Shown here: positions 10,201-19,057 of the stretch, one piece after another | Position numbering within the stretch: position 1 is the first letter of the stretch | Layout: the number at the start of each line of letters is the position of its first letter | The notes under the pieces: generated by a model | What the model saw: only the letters and a program-made list of their open reading frames with translations | What the model was told of the DNA's origin: nothing | Databases searched by the model: none | Position numbers and translations under genes: made by a program | Origin: Micavibrio sp. UBA1850 | GTDB lineage: Bacteria; Pseudomonadota; Alphaproteobacteria; Micavibrionales; Micavibrionaceae | Length of the DNA stretch: 64,000 nt | NCBI GenBank assembly: GCA_002338525.1 | Contig: DDIM01000004.1 | Span: 1 to 64,000 of the forward strand | Direction of reading: 5' to 3'

Positions 10201-10619
10201 TCGCCAAGATCAGTCGCAGATATTCTGTCTTCAGCGGTCGTGCCTGTAATAACAGGAGGCGCCACGCCTAAATCTCCAGAGGCATCATATTCACTCGACT
10301 CGCCTTTTTCCAAGACGATGCCATTAGCAGAGGTCTGCGCGCCGTTTGCCGTTGTAAAACCTTCAGCATCAACTGGCACACCATCAAACGCAATGTTTGT
10401 AATCGACACACTGCGCGCAGCCTCGTCACCTTTGGAAAGGAATGTAAAACGAAGGCTGGCTAAGTCATATAAATCAGTATCAATAACAACTGATTTCGCC
10501 TCTAGATCACTTTTTGCATAAAAATTTGTGAGCTTGACGCCACCAAAATGCAACGCAAGCTTTGGAACGTCTGTTCCAAATACCCCGATAACATCAAATG
10601 TAAGTGTGACTAAAGCCAT
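7263..10619 (-). CDS. RTX repeat protein with two LamG-like domains and type I secretion tail
   Basis: The protein has 1118 residues and no Sec signal. Residues ~1-90 form a beta-rich domain that distantly recalls calcium-dependent carbohydrate-binding modules (uncertain). Residues ~130-450 are dense glycine/aspartate RTX nonapeptides (GGxGxDxLx), which bind calcium. Two copies of a concanavalin-A-like/LamG domain follow at ~455-690 and ~765-995, each opening with a PVAYF/PVAYW motif and separated by further RTX repeats. The C-terminus (DVIRDYS, EGDSLDISDLL, DTLVQVD) matches the type I secretion target tail of the VCA0849 class. It is expected to be exported and to act at the surface, perhaps in binding glycans. 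The type I transporter is not in the window. Confidence 0.9.
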   Translation of the reverse strand: MALVTLTFDVIGVFGTDVPKLALHFGGVKLTNFYAKSDLEAKSVVIDTDLYDLASLRFTFLSKGDEAARSVSITNIAFDGVPVDAEGFTTANGAQTSANGIVLEKGESSEYDASGDLGVAPPVITGTTAEDRISATDLGDTIEGLDGDDTLFGGAGDDTISGGQGDDRINGNDGHDILNGNEGVDRIYGGAGDDTIDGGDDDDFLHGDAGDDTIYGGNGNDRIIAGLGADVIDGGAGNDVVYGGDGNDTLIGGLGVDRLYGEAGDDTIDGGDDNDWLYGGDGDDEIHGGNGADYIAGGVGQNRLFGGAGNDKIVGGSDNDYIEAGDDQDNIHGWDGDDEIHGGNGNDIIAGDDGDDILYGDAGSDQLVGDEGNDTLYGGEGSDRLIGHNGNDTLYGDEGVDILEGRSGVDTLYGGDDNDFLYGGDGGDFLYGGNGNDIIHAYNEVLLDTETYQSKILSDAPVAYFKLDELSGTRAFNDGTGGGLDSEYIGGVSLGNATLFSGGFTSADFDGVNDYISVPNSSLINLSDVTERTIELVFRADTTAGRQVLFEEGGGTNAMVIYIDEGQLYFNVRDGSGTQWGPFDISTNIDAGTTYHAALVMDTAAGYVNGYVNGALVGTGSALTTLSSHSGQIGIGGVDNATYFHDGAVSGNGYYFDGKISDVAIHNKALDVATLEDRIATMQKGGSTSAYEDGDDQMFGGDGDDELYVSAGNDSADGGEGNDLIFGGIGSNLLVGGAGNDVIYADGQQVLASGGSEIASIASSILAGSPVAYWRFDDVSGSRADNIGTLGSAADGVLRNGVGHQAGGLYANDDNSMRFDGVNDRIEVADNDQINLDAVSMRTIEVVFNADTTSGRQVIYEEGGTVNAIAIYIEDGDLYFNARDGNGAIWGPFTINTPIDAGTTYHAAFVLDATVGEIRGYLDGALVGTGAIDGPLNGHGGDIGIGFSDGGAYYHDGADGTTGYHFDGRISDLAIYNTALDAATLNEHVSLLNGNFTYTDPFDDTLYGGDGLDVLYAGVGRDLFVFEADSAFNDLDVIRDYSTLEGDSLDISDLLSRFTQGSSDISDFVQFVNSGADTLVQVDANGAAGGANFQSIATLEGHNDIDLDAAYSSGTIIV
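7640..9260 (-). repeat. Duplicated LamG-like module
   Basis: Two ~690-bp segments (about 8560-9260 and 7640-8320) encode parallel domains. They share motifs such as FDGVND, TTSGRQV/TTAGRQV, EEGG, DAGTTYHAA and GYYFDGKISD/GYHFDGRISD, offset by about 930 bp. This indicates internal duplication. Confidence 0.8.
9290..10230 (-). repeat. RTX nonapeptide array (DNA repeats)
   Basis: Repeated 27-bp-scale units encode GGxGxDxLx; on the plus strand they appear as recurring ccgccatxxxgcgtcatc-like segments. The array is imperfect and purely coding. Confidence 0.85.
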
Positions 10620-10728
10620 ATTATTTTCTTCTACCTTCTATTTTTGGCATACAAAAGTACGACAACAAATATAGGATACATTAGAAACACTAACGAAACA
10701 TTTAAATTTATATCAAATTTTATTTAAA

Positions 10729-10773
10729 ATTTATTTCAAACGAAATAATTTGCATTTATTATTTATTTCAAAC
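10729..10773. promoter_or_regulatory. Direct repeats in the RTX gene promoter region
   Basis: ATTTATTTCAAAC occurs at 10729-10741 and again at 10761-10773, 32 bp apart (about three helical turns). They lie in a very AT-rich stretch (10690-10800) upstream of the RTX start. This is compatible with a regulator-binding region; nothing else is recognisable between 10620 and 10894. Confidence 0.4.
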
Positions 10774-10894
10774 ACTTAAAAAATTAAAACACAGAAAAAA
10801 CTTAGAAACAATTCAGAAACATTTGTCATAACAGCTGAGTATTTTTGACTACACATGCTCAAAAGTTAAAAAATATCTAAGATAAGGGGAAGAA

Positions 10895-10968
10895 TGGAGC
10901 GAGTGACGGGAATCGAACCCGCATATACAGCTTGGAAGGCTGTCGTTCTACCATTGAACTACACTCGC
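10895..10968 (-). tRNA. tRNA-Gly (anticodon TCC)
   Basis: A full cloverleaf is visible on the minus strand. Acceptor GCGAGTG pairs with CACTCGC, the anticodon stem ACAGC/GCTGT encloses loop CTTCCAA (anticodon TCC), and the T-arm is GCGGGTTCGATTCCCGT. CCA is encoded at 10897-10895. Confidence 0.95.
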
Positions 10969-10983
10969 GAAAAATGTAAGAGC

Positions 10984-11012
10984 AAGAAACACCATCTTAA
11001 AATGAAAGTCAA
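10984..11012 (-). promoter_or_regulatory. Candidate tRNA-Gly(TCC) promoter
   Basis: On the minus strand TTGACT (11012-11007) is followed after 17 bp by TTTCTT (10989-10984), a poor -10. The geometry places the start about 9 nt before the tRNA. Confidence 0.35.
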
Positions 11013-11067
11013 TTGCTTCTTTTACGTTTTTTACAAAAGATTCATAGACCTTAATCACATTTTACGG

Positions 11068-13401
11068 CTATTTCTTTGACGCATTGACCTTTTTCTTGCT
11101 TGCTGTTTTTTTCTGGGTCAATTTTTTAGGCTCTACATCATATTCAAAATACAACTCACCCTTTTTAAACCCAACAAAGACACCGCCGCCCTGCTTTTCA
11201 AGTTTGCCAAACAGCAGCTCGTTTGCCAGTTCCTTCTTGATCTTTTCTTGAATGATACGTGCCAAAGGACGCGCCCCCATCGCGGGATCATACCCTTCTT
11301 CAGCCAAATGCGCACGCGCATCATCTGACAATGTAATGGTCACGTTCTTTTCAGAAAGCTGGGCTTCTAATTGCATCACAAATTTATCAACCACCTTGGC
11401 AACTGTTTCATGGCTCAACGGAGAAAACGGTACAATGGCATCGAGCCTATTTCTAAATTCAGGCGAAAACGTACGATTAATATCATCCATATGATTATGC
11501 GCTTGTTGCTCACCACTAAACCCTATTGGACTTTTTGCAAACCCTTGCGCACCCGCATTTGTTGTCATGATCAAAATTACATTACGAAAATCAACTGTTT
11601 TGCCGTTATTGTCTGTCAACTTACCGTAATCCATCACTTGTAAAAGTATGTTGTAGATATCCGGATGGCCTTTTTCGATCTCGTCTAACAATAAAACGCA
11701 ATGCGGCTTCTGATCAACCTTGTCCGTTAACAATCCGCCCTGATCAAACCCGACATATCCTGGCGGCGTACCGATTAAACGCGCTACAGAATGCCTTTCC
11801 ATGTACTCAGACATGTCAAAACGCACCAAATCAACGCCAAGTGTGCTTGCCAATTGCTTACACACTTCTGTTTTCCCAACCCCTGTAGGCCCAGAAAACA
11901 GATACGACCCGATAGGCTTTTCAGGATCACGCAGTCCAGCGCGCGCCATTTTAATCGAGTCTGACAACACTTCTATGGCCTTATCCTGATCAAAGACGAG
12001 TGTTTTAAGGTCACGCGTAAGGCTAGCAAGCACTTCTTTATCGTCCTTTGAAACAGTTTTAGACGGCATACGCGCAATCACAGCCACGACATTTTCAATA
12101 TCTTCTTGAGAGATCACTTTTTTACGTTTCTCAACCGGCACCAACATTTGCGCAGCCCCAACCTCGTCAATAATGTCTATCGCCTTATCAGGCAATTTCC
12201 GGTCACCAATGTAGCGATCTGACAATTCAACAGCAGCGCGCAGCGCATCATGCGTGTACTCAATTTTATGATGCTTTTCAAAATACGGCTGCAAGCCTTG
12301 TAAGATTTTGATTGTATCTTCAACACTTGGCTCTTCGACATCAATTTTTTGAAAACGACGCACCAACGCACTGTCCTTTTCAAAATAATTTCGATATTCT
12401 TTATATGTTGTTGATCCAATGCATCGAATTTCACCATTAGCAAGCGCAGGTTTGAGCAAATTTGACGCATCCATCGCGCCACCACTCGTCGCACCGGCAC
12501 CGATGATTGTGTGAATCTCATCTATAAACAAAATTGAGTTATCAATAGATTGAACTTCTTTGATTACGGCTTTTAAACGCTCCTCAAAATCACCACGATA
12601 GCGCGCCCCTGCAAGTAACGCCCCCATATCTAGTGAGAAAATCTGTGCTTCAAGCAAAACCTCAGGCACATCCTTATCGACAATTTTCTTCGCTAACCCT
12701 TCGGCGATCGCCGTTTTACCAACGCCCGGATCCCCCACATATAATGGATTGTTTTTAGAGCGACGGCACAAAATCTGAATGGTGCGGTCAACTTCTTGCT
12801 CGCGCCCGATCAATGGATCAACGCGTCCATCTTTTGCCTTTGCATTTAAATCGACACAATAGGCCGCCAACGCACTGCCTGATGCGCCCTCTTCTCCAGC
12901 TTGACCGTCAAACCCGTCTTCATCAGAAATATTGGGTATCATGGCGCCGCCCTCGCCAGCACCGCCTGAAACCTTGGCGATACCGTGTGAAATATAATTC
13001 ACAGCATCAAAGCGCGACATATCTTGCTCTTGCAAGAAAAACACAGCGTGCGACTCACGCTCGGAAAATAATGCGACAAGCACATTTGCCCCTGTCACTT
13101 CTTCACGCCCTGCTGATTGCACATGAATGGCAGACCGCTGCAACACACGCTGGAATGCAGTTGTGGGCTTGGCCTCCTCAACCTCTTCATTAATCAAATA
13201 AACAAGCTCTGTGTCCAAGTATGTTGCCAAACGATTGCGCAACGTATCTATTGAAACACCACAAGAGCGCAGCACAGCCATTGCGTCTTGATCCTCTGTC
13301 AATGACAACAGCAAATGTTCCAAAGTTGCAAATTCATGTTTGCGGTCGGTGGCCAGTAAAAGCGCGCGGTGAAGAGATTGTTCTAGATTTTTTGAGAGCA
13401 T
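11068..13401 (-). CDS. clpA: ATP-dependent Clp protease ATP-binding subunit ClpA
   Basis: The protein has 777 residues and is the hexameric unfoldase that feeds substrates to ClpP. An N-terminal Clp repeat domain (1-145, where ClpS docks) precedes two AAA+ modules. Walker A motifs are GDPGVGKT near residue 224 and GPTGVGKT near 504; the second Walker B reads LLLDEIEKGHPD. The ClpP-docking IGF loop is present near residue 627 (SPIGFSG). The tail is lysine-rich. The chosen ATG at 13401 has AAGGAG 8 nt upstream, overlapping the clpS stop; a longer reading adds nine residues and lacks a ribosome-binding site. It is in an operon with clpS. Confidence 0.96.
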   Translation of the reverse strand: MLSKNLEQSLHRALLLATDRKHEFATLEHLLLSLTEDQDAMAVLRSCGVSIDTLRNRLATYLDTELVYLINEEVEEAKPTTAFQRVLQRSAIHVQSAGREEVTGANVLVALFSERESHAVFFLQEQDMSRFDAVNYISHGIAKVSGGAGEGGAMIPNISDEDGFDGQAGEEGASGSALAAYCVDLNAKAKDGRVDPLIGREQEVDRTIQILCRRSKNNPLYVGDPGVGKTAIAEGLAKKIVDKDVPEVLLEAQIFSLDMGALLAGARYRGDFEERLKAVIKEVQSIDNSILFIDEIHTIIGAGATSGGAMDASNLLKPALANGEIRCIGSTTYKEYRNYFEKDSALVRRFQKIDVEEPSVEDTIKILQGLQPYFEKHHKIEYTHDALRAAVELSDRYIGDRKLPDKAIDIIDEVGAAQMLVPVEKRKKVISQEDIENVVAVIARMPSKTVSKDDKEVLASLTRDLKTLVFDQDKAIEVLSDSIKMARAGLRDPEKPIGSYLFSGPTGVGKTEVCKQLASTLGVDLVRFDMSEYMERHSVARLIGTPPGYVGFDQGGLLTDKVDQKPHCVLLLDEIEKGHPDIYNILLQVMDYGKLTDNNGKTVDFRNVILIMTTNAGAQGFAKSPIGFSGEQQAHNHMDDINRTFSPEFRNRLDAIVPFSPLSHETVAKVVDKFVMQLEAQLSEKNVTITLSDDARAHLAEEGYDPAMGARPLARIIQEKIKKELANELLFGKLEKQGGGVFVGFKKGELYFEYDVEPKKLTQKKTASKKKVNASKK

Positions 13402-13406
13402 GGGGC

Positions 13407-13790
13407 TTACTCCTTTTCCATGACACATTGTAGAGGTTGTTCATTGGCACGCGCAAAATCCATCACTTGCGCCACCTTGGTTTCAGCAACCTCATAGGTG
13501 AAGATACCACAGATACCTACGCCACGTCGATGCACATGCATCATTATGTCTGTCGCCTCTTGCTTATTTTTGTGAAAAAACTTTTCCAGAATATGAATGA
13601 CAAACTCCATGGGCGTATAATCATCGTTCAAAAGTAAAACCTTATACAGATCTGGCTTTTTTGTTTTTGGCTTCGTTTTTAAAAGAATGTGATCTTCAGC
13701 GTCAGGAAACCCGCCGTCAAAATCTCCGTCGTTGTCATCGGCCGAGTTTATAAGGGGGCGGGATATAATATCTATTTCAAAATCGTTCAT
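13407..13790 (-). CDS. clpS: ATP-dependent Clp protease adaptor ClpS
   Basis: The protein has 127 residues. It binds the ClpA N-domain and delivers N-degron substrates. The core ([49 protein letters not shown]) matches ClpS, including the NDDYTPM loop of the N-degron pocket. It is preceded by an acidic ~40-residue N-terminal extension. I start at ATG 13790; an upstream TTG at 13832 would add 14 residues without support. clpA begins 5 bp downstream. Confidence 0.94.
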   Translation of the reverse strand: MNDFEIDIISRPLINSADDNDGDFDGGFPDAEDHILLKTKPKTKKPDLYKVLLLNDDYTPMEFVIHILEKFFHKNKQEATDIMMHVHRRGVGICGIFTYEVAETKVAQVMDFARANEQPLQCVMEKE

Positions 13791-13987
13791 ACGCTGAATA
13801 TAGAACAGACATCCCCAAAATTTAAGAGACAATTAAAAAAATAATAAGAATATTTTTTCGAATATAACAGCCAATACTCATCGCCCTAGACACTGCAATA
13901 TAATCACGATACACTAGAATATGCGCCACTTAAATGTGGCATTCTTCTTCTGTTCTGTTGTTAACACTCATTTTTGATATTGGTGAT

Positions 13988-15385
13988 ATGGCTTTTAAAA
14001 CTATAAATTCGGTACTTGTTTCAGCATTTTCTCTAGCACTGATTGCAATGACTTGCTTGTTAGGAACAACATCTACCGCGCACGCAAACAAGAAATATGC
14101 ATCAATTGTGATGGACGCAGATACTGGCGTGATATTGTCTCAAAGTAATGCGGATAAGAAACTTCATCCCGCATCTCTTACAAAAATTATGACACTTGTT
14201 ATGGTCTTCGACGCACTGGAAGGCGGTAAAATCGATTTAAACGATCGCATTACAATTTCAAGAAAAGCAGCATCGATGGTCCCTAGTAAATTAGGCCTGC
14301 CTGCTGGATCGTCTATTCGCGTTAAAGACGCCATTTACGCCCTTGTTACAAAATCTGCCAACGATATTGCCGTGGCCGTTGCCGAACATATCGGCGGCTC
14401 AGAGCGTAATTTTGCGCGCCTCATGACAGCCAAGGCTCGCGCCATTGGTATGAATAGCACAACATTTGTTAACGCATCGGGTCTTCATGATCGTCGTCAA
14501 ATTTCAACGGCACGTGATATGGCAAAATTAGGGCGTTACTCTGTGTATCGCTACCCACGTCAGTATAAATATTTTTCAACCGCGCGCTTTAAATATCGTG
14601 GGAAAACATACAAAAACCATAACAAACTTTTAGGTCACTATAACGGTGTTGACGGAATTAAGACAGGTTATATCAACGCGTCAGGGTTTAACCTTGTTGC
14701 CTCTGCCGAGCGGAACGGGCGTCGTATTATTGGGGTTGTATTTGGCGGACGTTCATCAAAGACACGAAACGACCATATGGTGACTTTATTGGATCGTGGG
14801 TTTGCCCGTGTTGGCGATATTCAAATCGCACACAAATCGGTACCAAAACCCGGTATAAAACCAGCACCATACGGTGAAACAACACTTGCCTCTGCCAAGG
14901 GCGCGTCAATGAAGCATCTCAAATTTGACCCTAAAACATTTGAGCAAGGGGATATAGACCTACAAACAAGCCAACGCTTTGACACAGGCTTTATGGCCCT
15001 TAATGCACACAAACAATTCGTCGACAAACGCTACAATGTCACGCCAACTGGCCTAAAACCTACGGTCAAATCATTGGGCACTGTTACGAAAAAGAAAGAT
15101 TTCAACAGCCAAAACCCCCTTCCGACATCCAACAAAGTCAAAAATGTTTGGGGTGTACAAATCGGCGCATTTAACAGTCGTATTGCCACAGAAACTGCTG
15201 TGAAAACAGCCAAAAGACTGCTTCCTGATGATCTTAGATATGCGCGTAACACAATTTCACCTTTGGTTGGCGCCGGCCGCCAATATATTTATCGTGCGCG
15301 CCTGACAGGCTACACAAAAACAGACGCACAAAAGGTTTGCACTTACTTCCAAGACTGCATGATTTTGTCGCCGACTGCGCAGTAA
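13988..15385 (+). CDS. D-alanyl-D-alanine carboxypeptidase (PBP5/6 family) with SPOR domain
   Basis: The protein has 465 residues. A Sec signal peptide (cleavage after AHA, residue 33) leads to a peptidase S11 domain with S63-L-T-K66, S123-A-N and the KTG motif in GIKTGY near residue 225. The enzyme trims the terminal D-Ala from peptidoglycan pentapeptides in the periplasm. The last ~75 residues (VWGVQIGAF onward) are a SPOR domain, which binds denuded glycan at division sites. The start at 13988 gives a classical signal peptide. An upstream ATG at 13934 adds 18 residues but lies in a small hairpin (GCCAC/GTGGC, 13924-13939). It is divergent from clpS. Confidence 0.92.
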   Translation: MAFKTINSVLVSAFSLALIAMTCLLGTTSTAHANKKYASIVMDADTGVILSQSNADKKLHPASLTKIMTLVMVFDALEGGKIDLNDRITISRKAASMVPSKLGLPAGSSIRVKDAIYALVTKSANDIAVAVAEHIGGSERNFARLMTAKARAIGMNSTTFVNASGLHDRRQISTARDMAKLGRYSVYRYPRQYKYFSTARFKYRGKTYKNHNKLLGHYNGVDGIKTGYINASGFNLVASAERNGRRIIGVVFGGRSSKTRNDHMVTLLDRGFARVGDIQIAHKSVPKPGIKPAPYGETTLASAKGASMKHLKFDPKTFEQGDIDLQTSQRFDTGFMALNAHKQFVDKRYNVTPTGLKPTVKSLGTVTKKKDFNSQNPLPTSNKVKNVWGVQIGAFNSRIATETAVKTAKRLLPDDLRYARNTISPLVGAGRQYIYRARLTGYTKTDAQKVCTYFQDCMILSPTAQ

Positions 15386-15400
15386 AAAAGGGTGCGGAGC

Positions 15401-16075
15401 ATGAATCAGTATAGTCAGCAACAATCTGGAAGTATGATTTTTGTCATCCTCATCGCAGTCGCCATGCTTGCGGCTCTCACGTATACTGTCATGAACAACA
15501 ACAGCCAAAGTGGTGACATCACCGACGAGAAGCTGATTGTTTATTCTACAGAAATAGAACAATATGGTTCCGAGCTTACGCAAGCTGTACAAATTATTTT
15601 AGATAATGGAATGAGCGAATCTGACATAAGCTTTGCACACGCCAACGCGCCGTCTAGTTATGGAGACGAAACCAGCATACCAACAACATATCAGATATTC
15701 AGCGTTGATGGCGGGCAAGCAGGCTACAGAACACCTAATGCAGATATATCCTCTGCCGATCACTGGGAGTTTTATGGCGAAAGTGCCATGCCCTATGTTG
15801 GCTCGGAACGCGCCGACCTTATCGCCGTTCTTCCAAATGTCACTCAGGCCTTTTGCGATGTCTTTAACAAACGCCAAGACTTGGAAAACTCAGGCACCTA
15901 TCCAACAGATACGGGCACGTGTTTTAAAGCCAATAATTCCGAGCGTTTTGATGGTGATTTCAACGATACACCCAACACGCTATCTTTGACCAACTTCCCA
16001 GACACACCAACGTTTCAAGCTTGCGTGCAGTGTGGCTCTGAATATCATATCTATTCGGTGATATATTCACGCTAA
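15401..16075 (+). CDS. Unknown membrane-anchored protein
   Basis: The protein has 224 residues. A short N-terminus is followed by one hydrophobic segment (about 12-32, SMIFVILIAVAMLAALTYTV), then a mostly polar extracytoplasmic region with several cysteines, including a CVQC pair near the C-terminus. The layout resembles a pseudopilin or type IV pilin-like protein, but the conserved G/E prepilin signature is not clear, so I make no functional call. ATG 15401 follows AAAGGG; a GTG start three codons earlier is possible. It lies 15 bp after the carboxypeptidase gene. Confidence 0.7.
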   Translation: MNQYSQQQSGSMIFVILIAVAMLAALTYTVMNNNSQSGDITDEKLIVYSTEIEQYGSELTQAVQIILDNGMSESDISFAHANAPSSYGDETSIPTTYQIFSVDGGQAGYRTPNADISSADHWEFYGESAMPYVGSERADLIAVLPNVTQAFCDVFNKRQDLENSGTYPTDTGTCFKANNSERFDGDFNDTPNTLSLTNFPDTPTFQACVQCGSEYHIYSVIYSR

Positions 16076-16149
16076 TTTTACACGCATATTCTACCGACTA
16101 TATTGCGGATTCACCTTGCGAAACGCCCTGTCTTCTCTTATAAGAACCT

Positions 16150-16593
16150 ATGAACAGAAGAATAGCGATTGCAAGTGATCACGGTGGCGTTGAGCTCAAG
16201 GCTTTTTTAAAACAGCAAACCTATGCTCAACCTATTGAATGGATTGACCTTGGAACAGATTCAAAAGAGTCTGTCGATTATCCTGATTATGGCTTTAAGC
16301 TCGCCGAGTATGTCGCAAGCCAACAAGCCGAGCTGGGTATCGCAATTTGTGGCAGTGGCATTGGTATAAGTATCGCGTGCAACCGTCATGAAGACATTCG
16401 CGCGGCTGTTTGTACGAACTCAACGATGGCACGCCTGACACGCATCGACAATAACGCCAATATATTGTGCCTTGGTGCGCGTATCGTAGGAGAGATTTTG
16501 GCAAAAGACATCGTCGATGCCTTCCTTGACACACCATTTGAACAAGGCGGCAGACACGAGCGACGCGTTAATAAATTAAAGCGCACTACATAG
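16150..16593 (+). CDS. rpiB: Ribose-5-phosphate isomerase B
   Basis: The protein has 147 residues and interconverts ribose 5-phosphate and ribulose 5-phosphate. The family signature is present: SDHGG near the N-terminus, DYPDY, and the active-site C67-GSGIGISIACNR. It lies just upstream of glyA, a pairing frequent in alphaproteobacteria. Confidence 0.94.
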   Translation: MNRRIAIASDHGGVELKAFLKQQTYAQPIEWIDLGTDSKESVDYPDYGFKLAEYVASQQAELGIAICGSGIGISIACNRHEDIRAAVCTNSTMARLTRIDNNANILCLGARIVGEILAKDIVDAFLDTPFEQGGRHERRVNKLKRTT

Positions 16594-16626
16594 AGTTTAG
16601 AGTAAAAAAACCTAGAGGAGTTAGAC

Positions 16627-17937
16627 ATGGGTGAAGCAATGAAAAGTACAATTGGCAATCAATTTTTTGAAGCAGACCTCTCGACTATCGATCCTGAGGT
16701 GAGCAAAGCCATACAAGGCGAATTTAAACGCCAACAAGATCAAATCGAGCTGATCGCCTCTGAAAACATCACATCGCGCGCTGTTCTTCAGGCACAAGGC
16801 TCAATCATGACTAACAAATATGCCGAAGGCTACCCTGGTAAACGTTACTACCAAGGTTGTGAATTTGTTGACACAACAGAAACACTCGCCATTGAGCGCG
16901 CCAAAGAACTTTTTGGCTGCGAATTTGCCAATGTTCAACCCAACTCAGGCTCTCAGGCCAACCAAGGTGTGTTCATGGCACTCCTACAGCCGCATGACAC
17001 AATTTTGGGTATGTCATTGGCCGCTGGTGGTCACTTAACACATGGTGCTGCACCTAACCAGTCTGGAAAATGGCTCAACGCTATTCAATATGGCGTGCGC
17101 GAAGAAGACGGCTTAATCGATTATGACGAGGTTGAAGCCCTTGCCGTTGAACATAAACCAAAAATGATTATTGCCGGTGCATCCGCCTATCCGCGCGTTT
17201 TAGACTGGAAACGTTTCCGTGAAATTGCAGACAAAGTTGGCGCGATCCTGTTTATTGATATGGCCCACTACGCAGGGTTAATTGCCGGTGGATCATACCC
17301 ATCACCCTTCCCATATGCAGATGTGGCAACAACAACAACCCACAAAACATTACGCGGCCCTCGCGGTGGTATGATTTTGACCAACGATGCAACAATTGCA
17401 AAAAAAGTAAACTCTGCAATTTTCCCAGGCATCCAAGGCGGCCCTCTTGAGCACGTCATCGCTGGTAAAGCTGTGGCTTTCAAAGAAGCCCTCAAGCCCG
17501 AGTTTAAATCATACGCCCAAGACATCGTCACAAATGCTCGTATACTTGCCGACAAACTTATCGAAGGCGGCCTTGATATCGTATCAGGCGGAACAGATTC
17601 TCATATTGTCCTTGTTGATCTGCGCCCCAAAGGCCTAACAGGTAAGGTGGTTGATCTGGCACTTGAACATGCGGGCATCACATGTAACAAAAACTCTGTG
17701 CCTTTTGACCCAGAAAGCCCGTTTGTCACATCAGGTATTCGTCTTGGAACACCTGCTGGAACAACACGTGGATTTGGTGCTGCCGAGTGGCGTGAAATCG
17801 CAGATCTTATTCTTGAAGTGGTTGATGGCGTGAAAGCCAATGGTGCCGAGAATAACGGCGATGTAGAAGCCAGCGTAAAAGCAAAAGTCAAAGCGCTGTG
17901 TGATCGCTTCCCGATATACTCTCAGGCTATTGCGTAA
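16627..17937 (+). CDS. glyA: Serine hydroxymethyltransferase
   Basis: The enzyme has 436 residues and uses PLP to convert serine plus tetrahydrofolate to glycine and 5,10-methylene-THF. Signatures are [28 protein letters not shown], and the PLP lysine in [21 protein letters not shown] lies 8 nt before ATG 16627. No glycine riboswitch-like structure is apparent in the 33-bp gap from rpiB. Confidence 0.97.
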   Translation: MGEAMKSTIGNQFFEADLSTIDPEVSKAIQGEFKRQQDQIELIASENITSRAVLQAQGSIMTNKYAEGYPGKRYYQGCEFVDTTETLAIERAKELFGCEFANVQPNSGSQANQGVFMALLQPHDTILGMSLAAGGHLTHGAAPNQSGKWLNAIQYGVREEDGLIDYDEVEALAVEHKPKMIIAGASAYPRVLDWKRFREIADKVGAILFIDMAHYAGLIAGGSYPSPFPYADVATTTTHKTLRGPRGGMILTNDATIAKKVNSAIFPGIQGGPLEHVIAGKAVAFKEALKPEFKSYAQDIVTNARILADKLIEGGLDIVSGGTDSHIVLVDLRPKGLTGKVVDLALEHAGITCNKNSVPFDPESPFVTSGIRLGTPAGTTRGFGAAEWREIADLILEVVDGVKANGAENNGDVEASVKAKVKALCDRFPIYSQAIA

Positions 17938-17970
17938 TTTTTAAGTTAAGACAGCACAAGGAAAATAAGA

Positions 17971-18450
17971 ATGAAGTGTCCCTTTTGCGGAAATGACGAA
18001 AGTCAAGTCAAGGACTCGCGCCCAACAGAAGACAATTCTTCAATACGTCGTAGACGCGCGTGTCCCTCTTGTGGGGCGCGCTTTACAACATTTGAACGCG
18101 TTCAATTGCGCGATCTCATTGTTGTGAAGGCGGGCGACAAAAAAGAAGTGTTTGATCGCGAAAAAATTCGCAAATCAATGAATATCGCACTTCGTAAACG
18201 CCCCGTTGAAGAGGAAAAAATCGAGCGCGCCGCAAATGGCGTCGTTCGCCAACTTGAATCATTAGGGGATGCCGAAATCCCATCACGCACAATTGGTGAT
18301 TATGTTATGAAAGCGTTGGCCAACTTAGATACAGTCGCCTACATTCGCTACGCCTCTGTATACAAAGACTTTAGAAATCCAAATGACTTTAACGAATTTT
18401 TGGACGAGGCCAAGTCAATTACAAATATAGAAGAACAAAAGGCAAGCTAG
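17971..18450 (+). CDS. nrdR: Transcriptional repressor NrdR
   Basis: The protein has 159 residues and represses ribonucleotide-reductase genes in response to ATP/dATP. The N-terminal zinc ribbon uses C3, C6, C31 and C34. An ATP-cone domain follows ([20 protein letters not shown]). It is in an operon with ribE, 3 bp downstream. Its usual neighbour ribD is absent. Confidence 0.95.
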   Translation: MKCPFCGNDESQVKDSRPTEDNSSIRRRRACPSCGARFTTFERVQLRDLIVVKAGDKKEVFDREKIRKSMNIALRKRPVEEEKIERAANGVVRQLESLGDAEIPSRTIGDYVMKALANLDTVAYIRYASVYKDFRNPNDFNEFLDEAKSITNIEEQKAS

Positions 18451-18453
18451 ACC

Positions 18454-19050
18454 ATGTTTTCAGGAATAATTACAGATATTGGAACGATTAAAACCTTTGA
18501 CCGTAAAGGCGACGATATTACGTTGACTGTTAAAAATAACCTGCCGCTCTCTGCTTGTGGGCTGGGCGCATCAATTGCCCACTCAGGTGTATGCTTAACT
18601 GTCATTGAAAGCCAAACAGGCTTATTTAAAGTTGAGGTGTCTGGCGAGACAGTGGCTAAAACAAATCTTGGTTCATGGAATGTTGGCACACGCATCAATC
18701 TTGAATCTTCATTAAAGATCGGCGATGAGCTGTCAGGGCACTTGGTCTTTGGCCATGTCGATACATTGGTTGAAGTAACAAGCATCGAGCCAGATGGTGA
18801 ATCATGGCGACTACAATTCCGTATTCCTGAAGAATATAAAAAATATATTGCATCAAAGGGGTCTGTTACGCTAGACGGTATATCCCTGACAGTAAATGAA
18901 GTTGAAAACGATATATTCGGTGTATGCATTATTCCCCATACATGGACACACACAACGCTTTCAGACCGTAAAGTAGGCGATAAAATTAATATGGAAGTCG
19001 ATATGTTGGCACGCTACGTTGCTCGCATGTTGAATTTAGAAGGAAAATAG
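18454..19050 (+). CDS. ribE: Riboflavin synthase, alpha subunit
   Basis: The protein has 198 residues and dismutates two 6,7-dimethyl-8-ribityllumazine molecules to give riboflavin. It contains two tandem lumazine-binding repeats, starting MFSGIITDIGTI and near residue 100 (GHLVFGHVDTLVEV), with ACGLGASIAHSGVCLTV and KGSVTLDGISLTVN. ribBA and ribH, which commonly follow, are missing; nusB begins 7 bp later. Confidence 0.95.
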   Translation: MFSGIITDIGTIKTFDRKGDDITLTVKNNLPLSACGLGASIAHSGVCLTVIESQTGLFKVEVSGETVAKTNLGSWNVGTRINLESSLKIGDELSGHLVFGHVDTLVEVTSIEPDGESWRLQFRIPEEYKKYIASKGSVTLDGISLTVNEVENDIFGVCIIPHTWTHTTLSDRKVGDKINMEVDMLARYVARMLNLEGK

Positions 19051-19057
19051 TACCCGC

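Noticed and set aside
9290..10230. CRISPR-like regularly spaced repeats
   Set aside because: The repeats are imperfect, in frame and encode RTX nonapeptides; there are no spacers.
9799..10521. Plus-strand frames rich in Ser/Pro opposite the RTX gene
   Set aside because: They are shadows of the glycine/aspartate repeats on the other strand.
16594..16626. Glycine riboswitch before glyA
   Set aside because: The gap is only 33 bp and contains just the ribosome-binding site.
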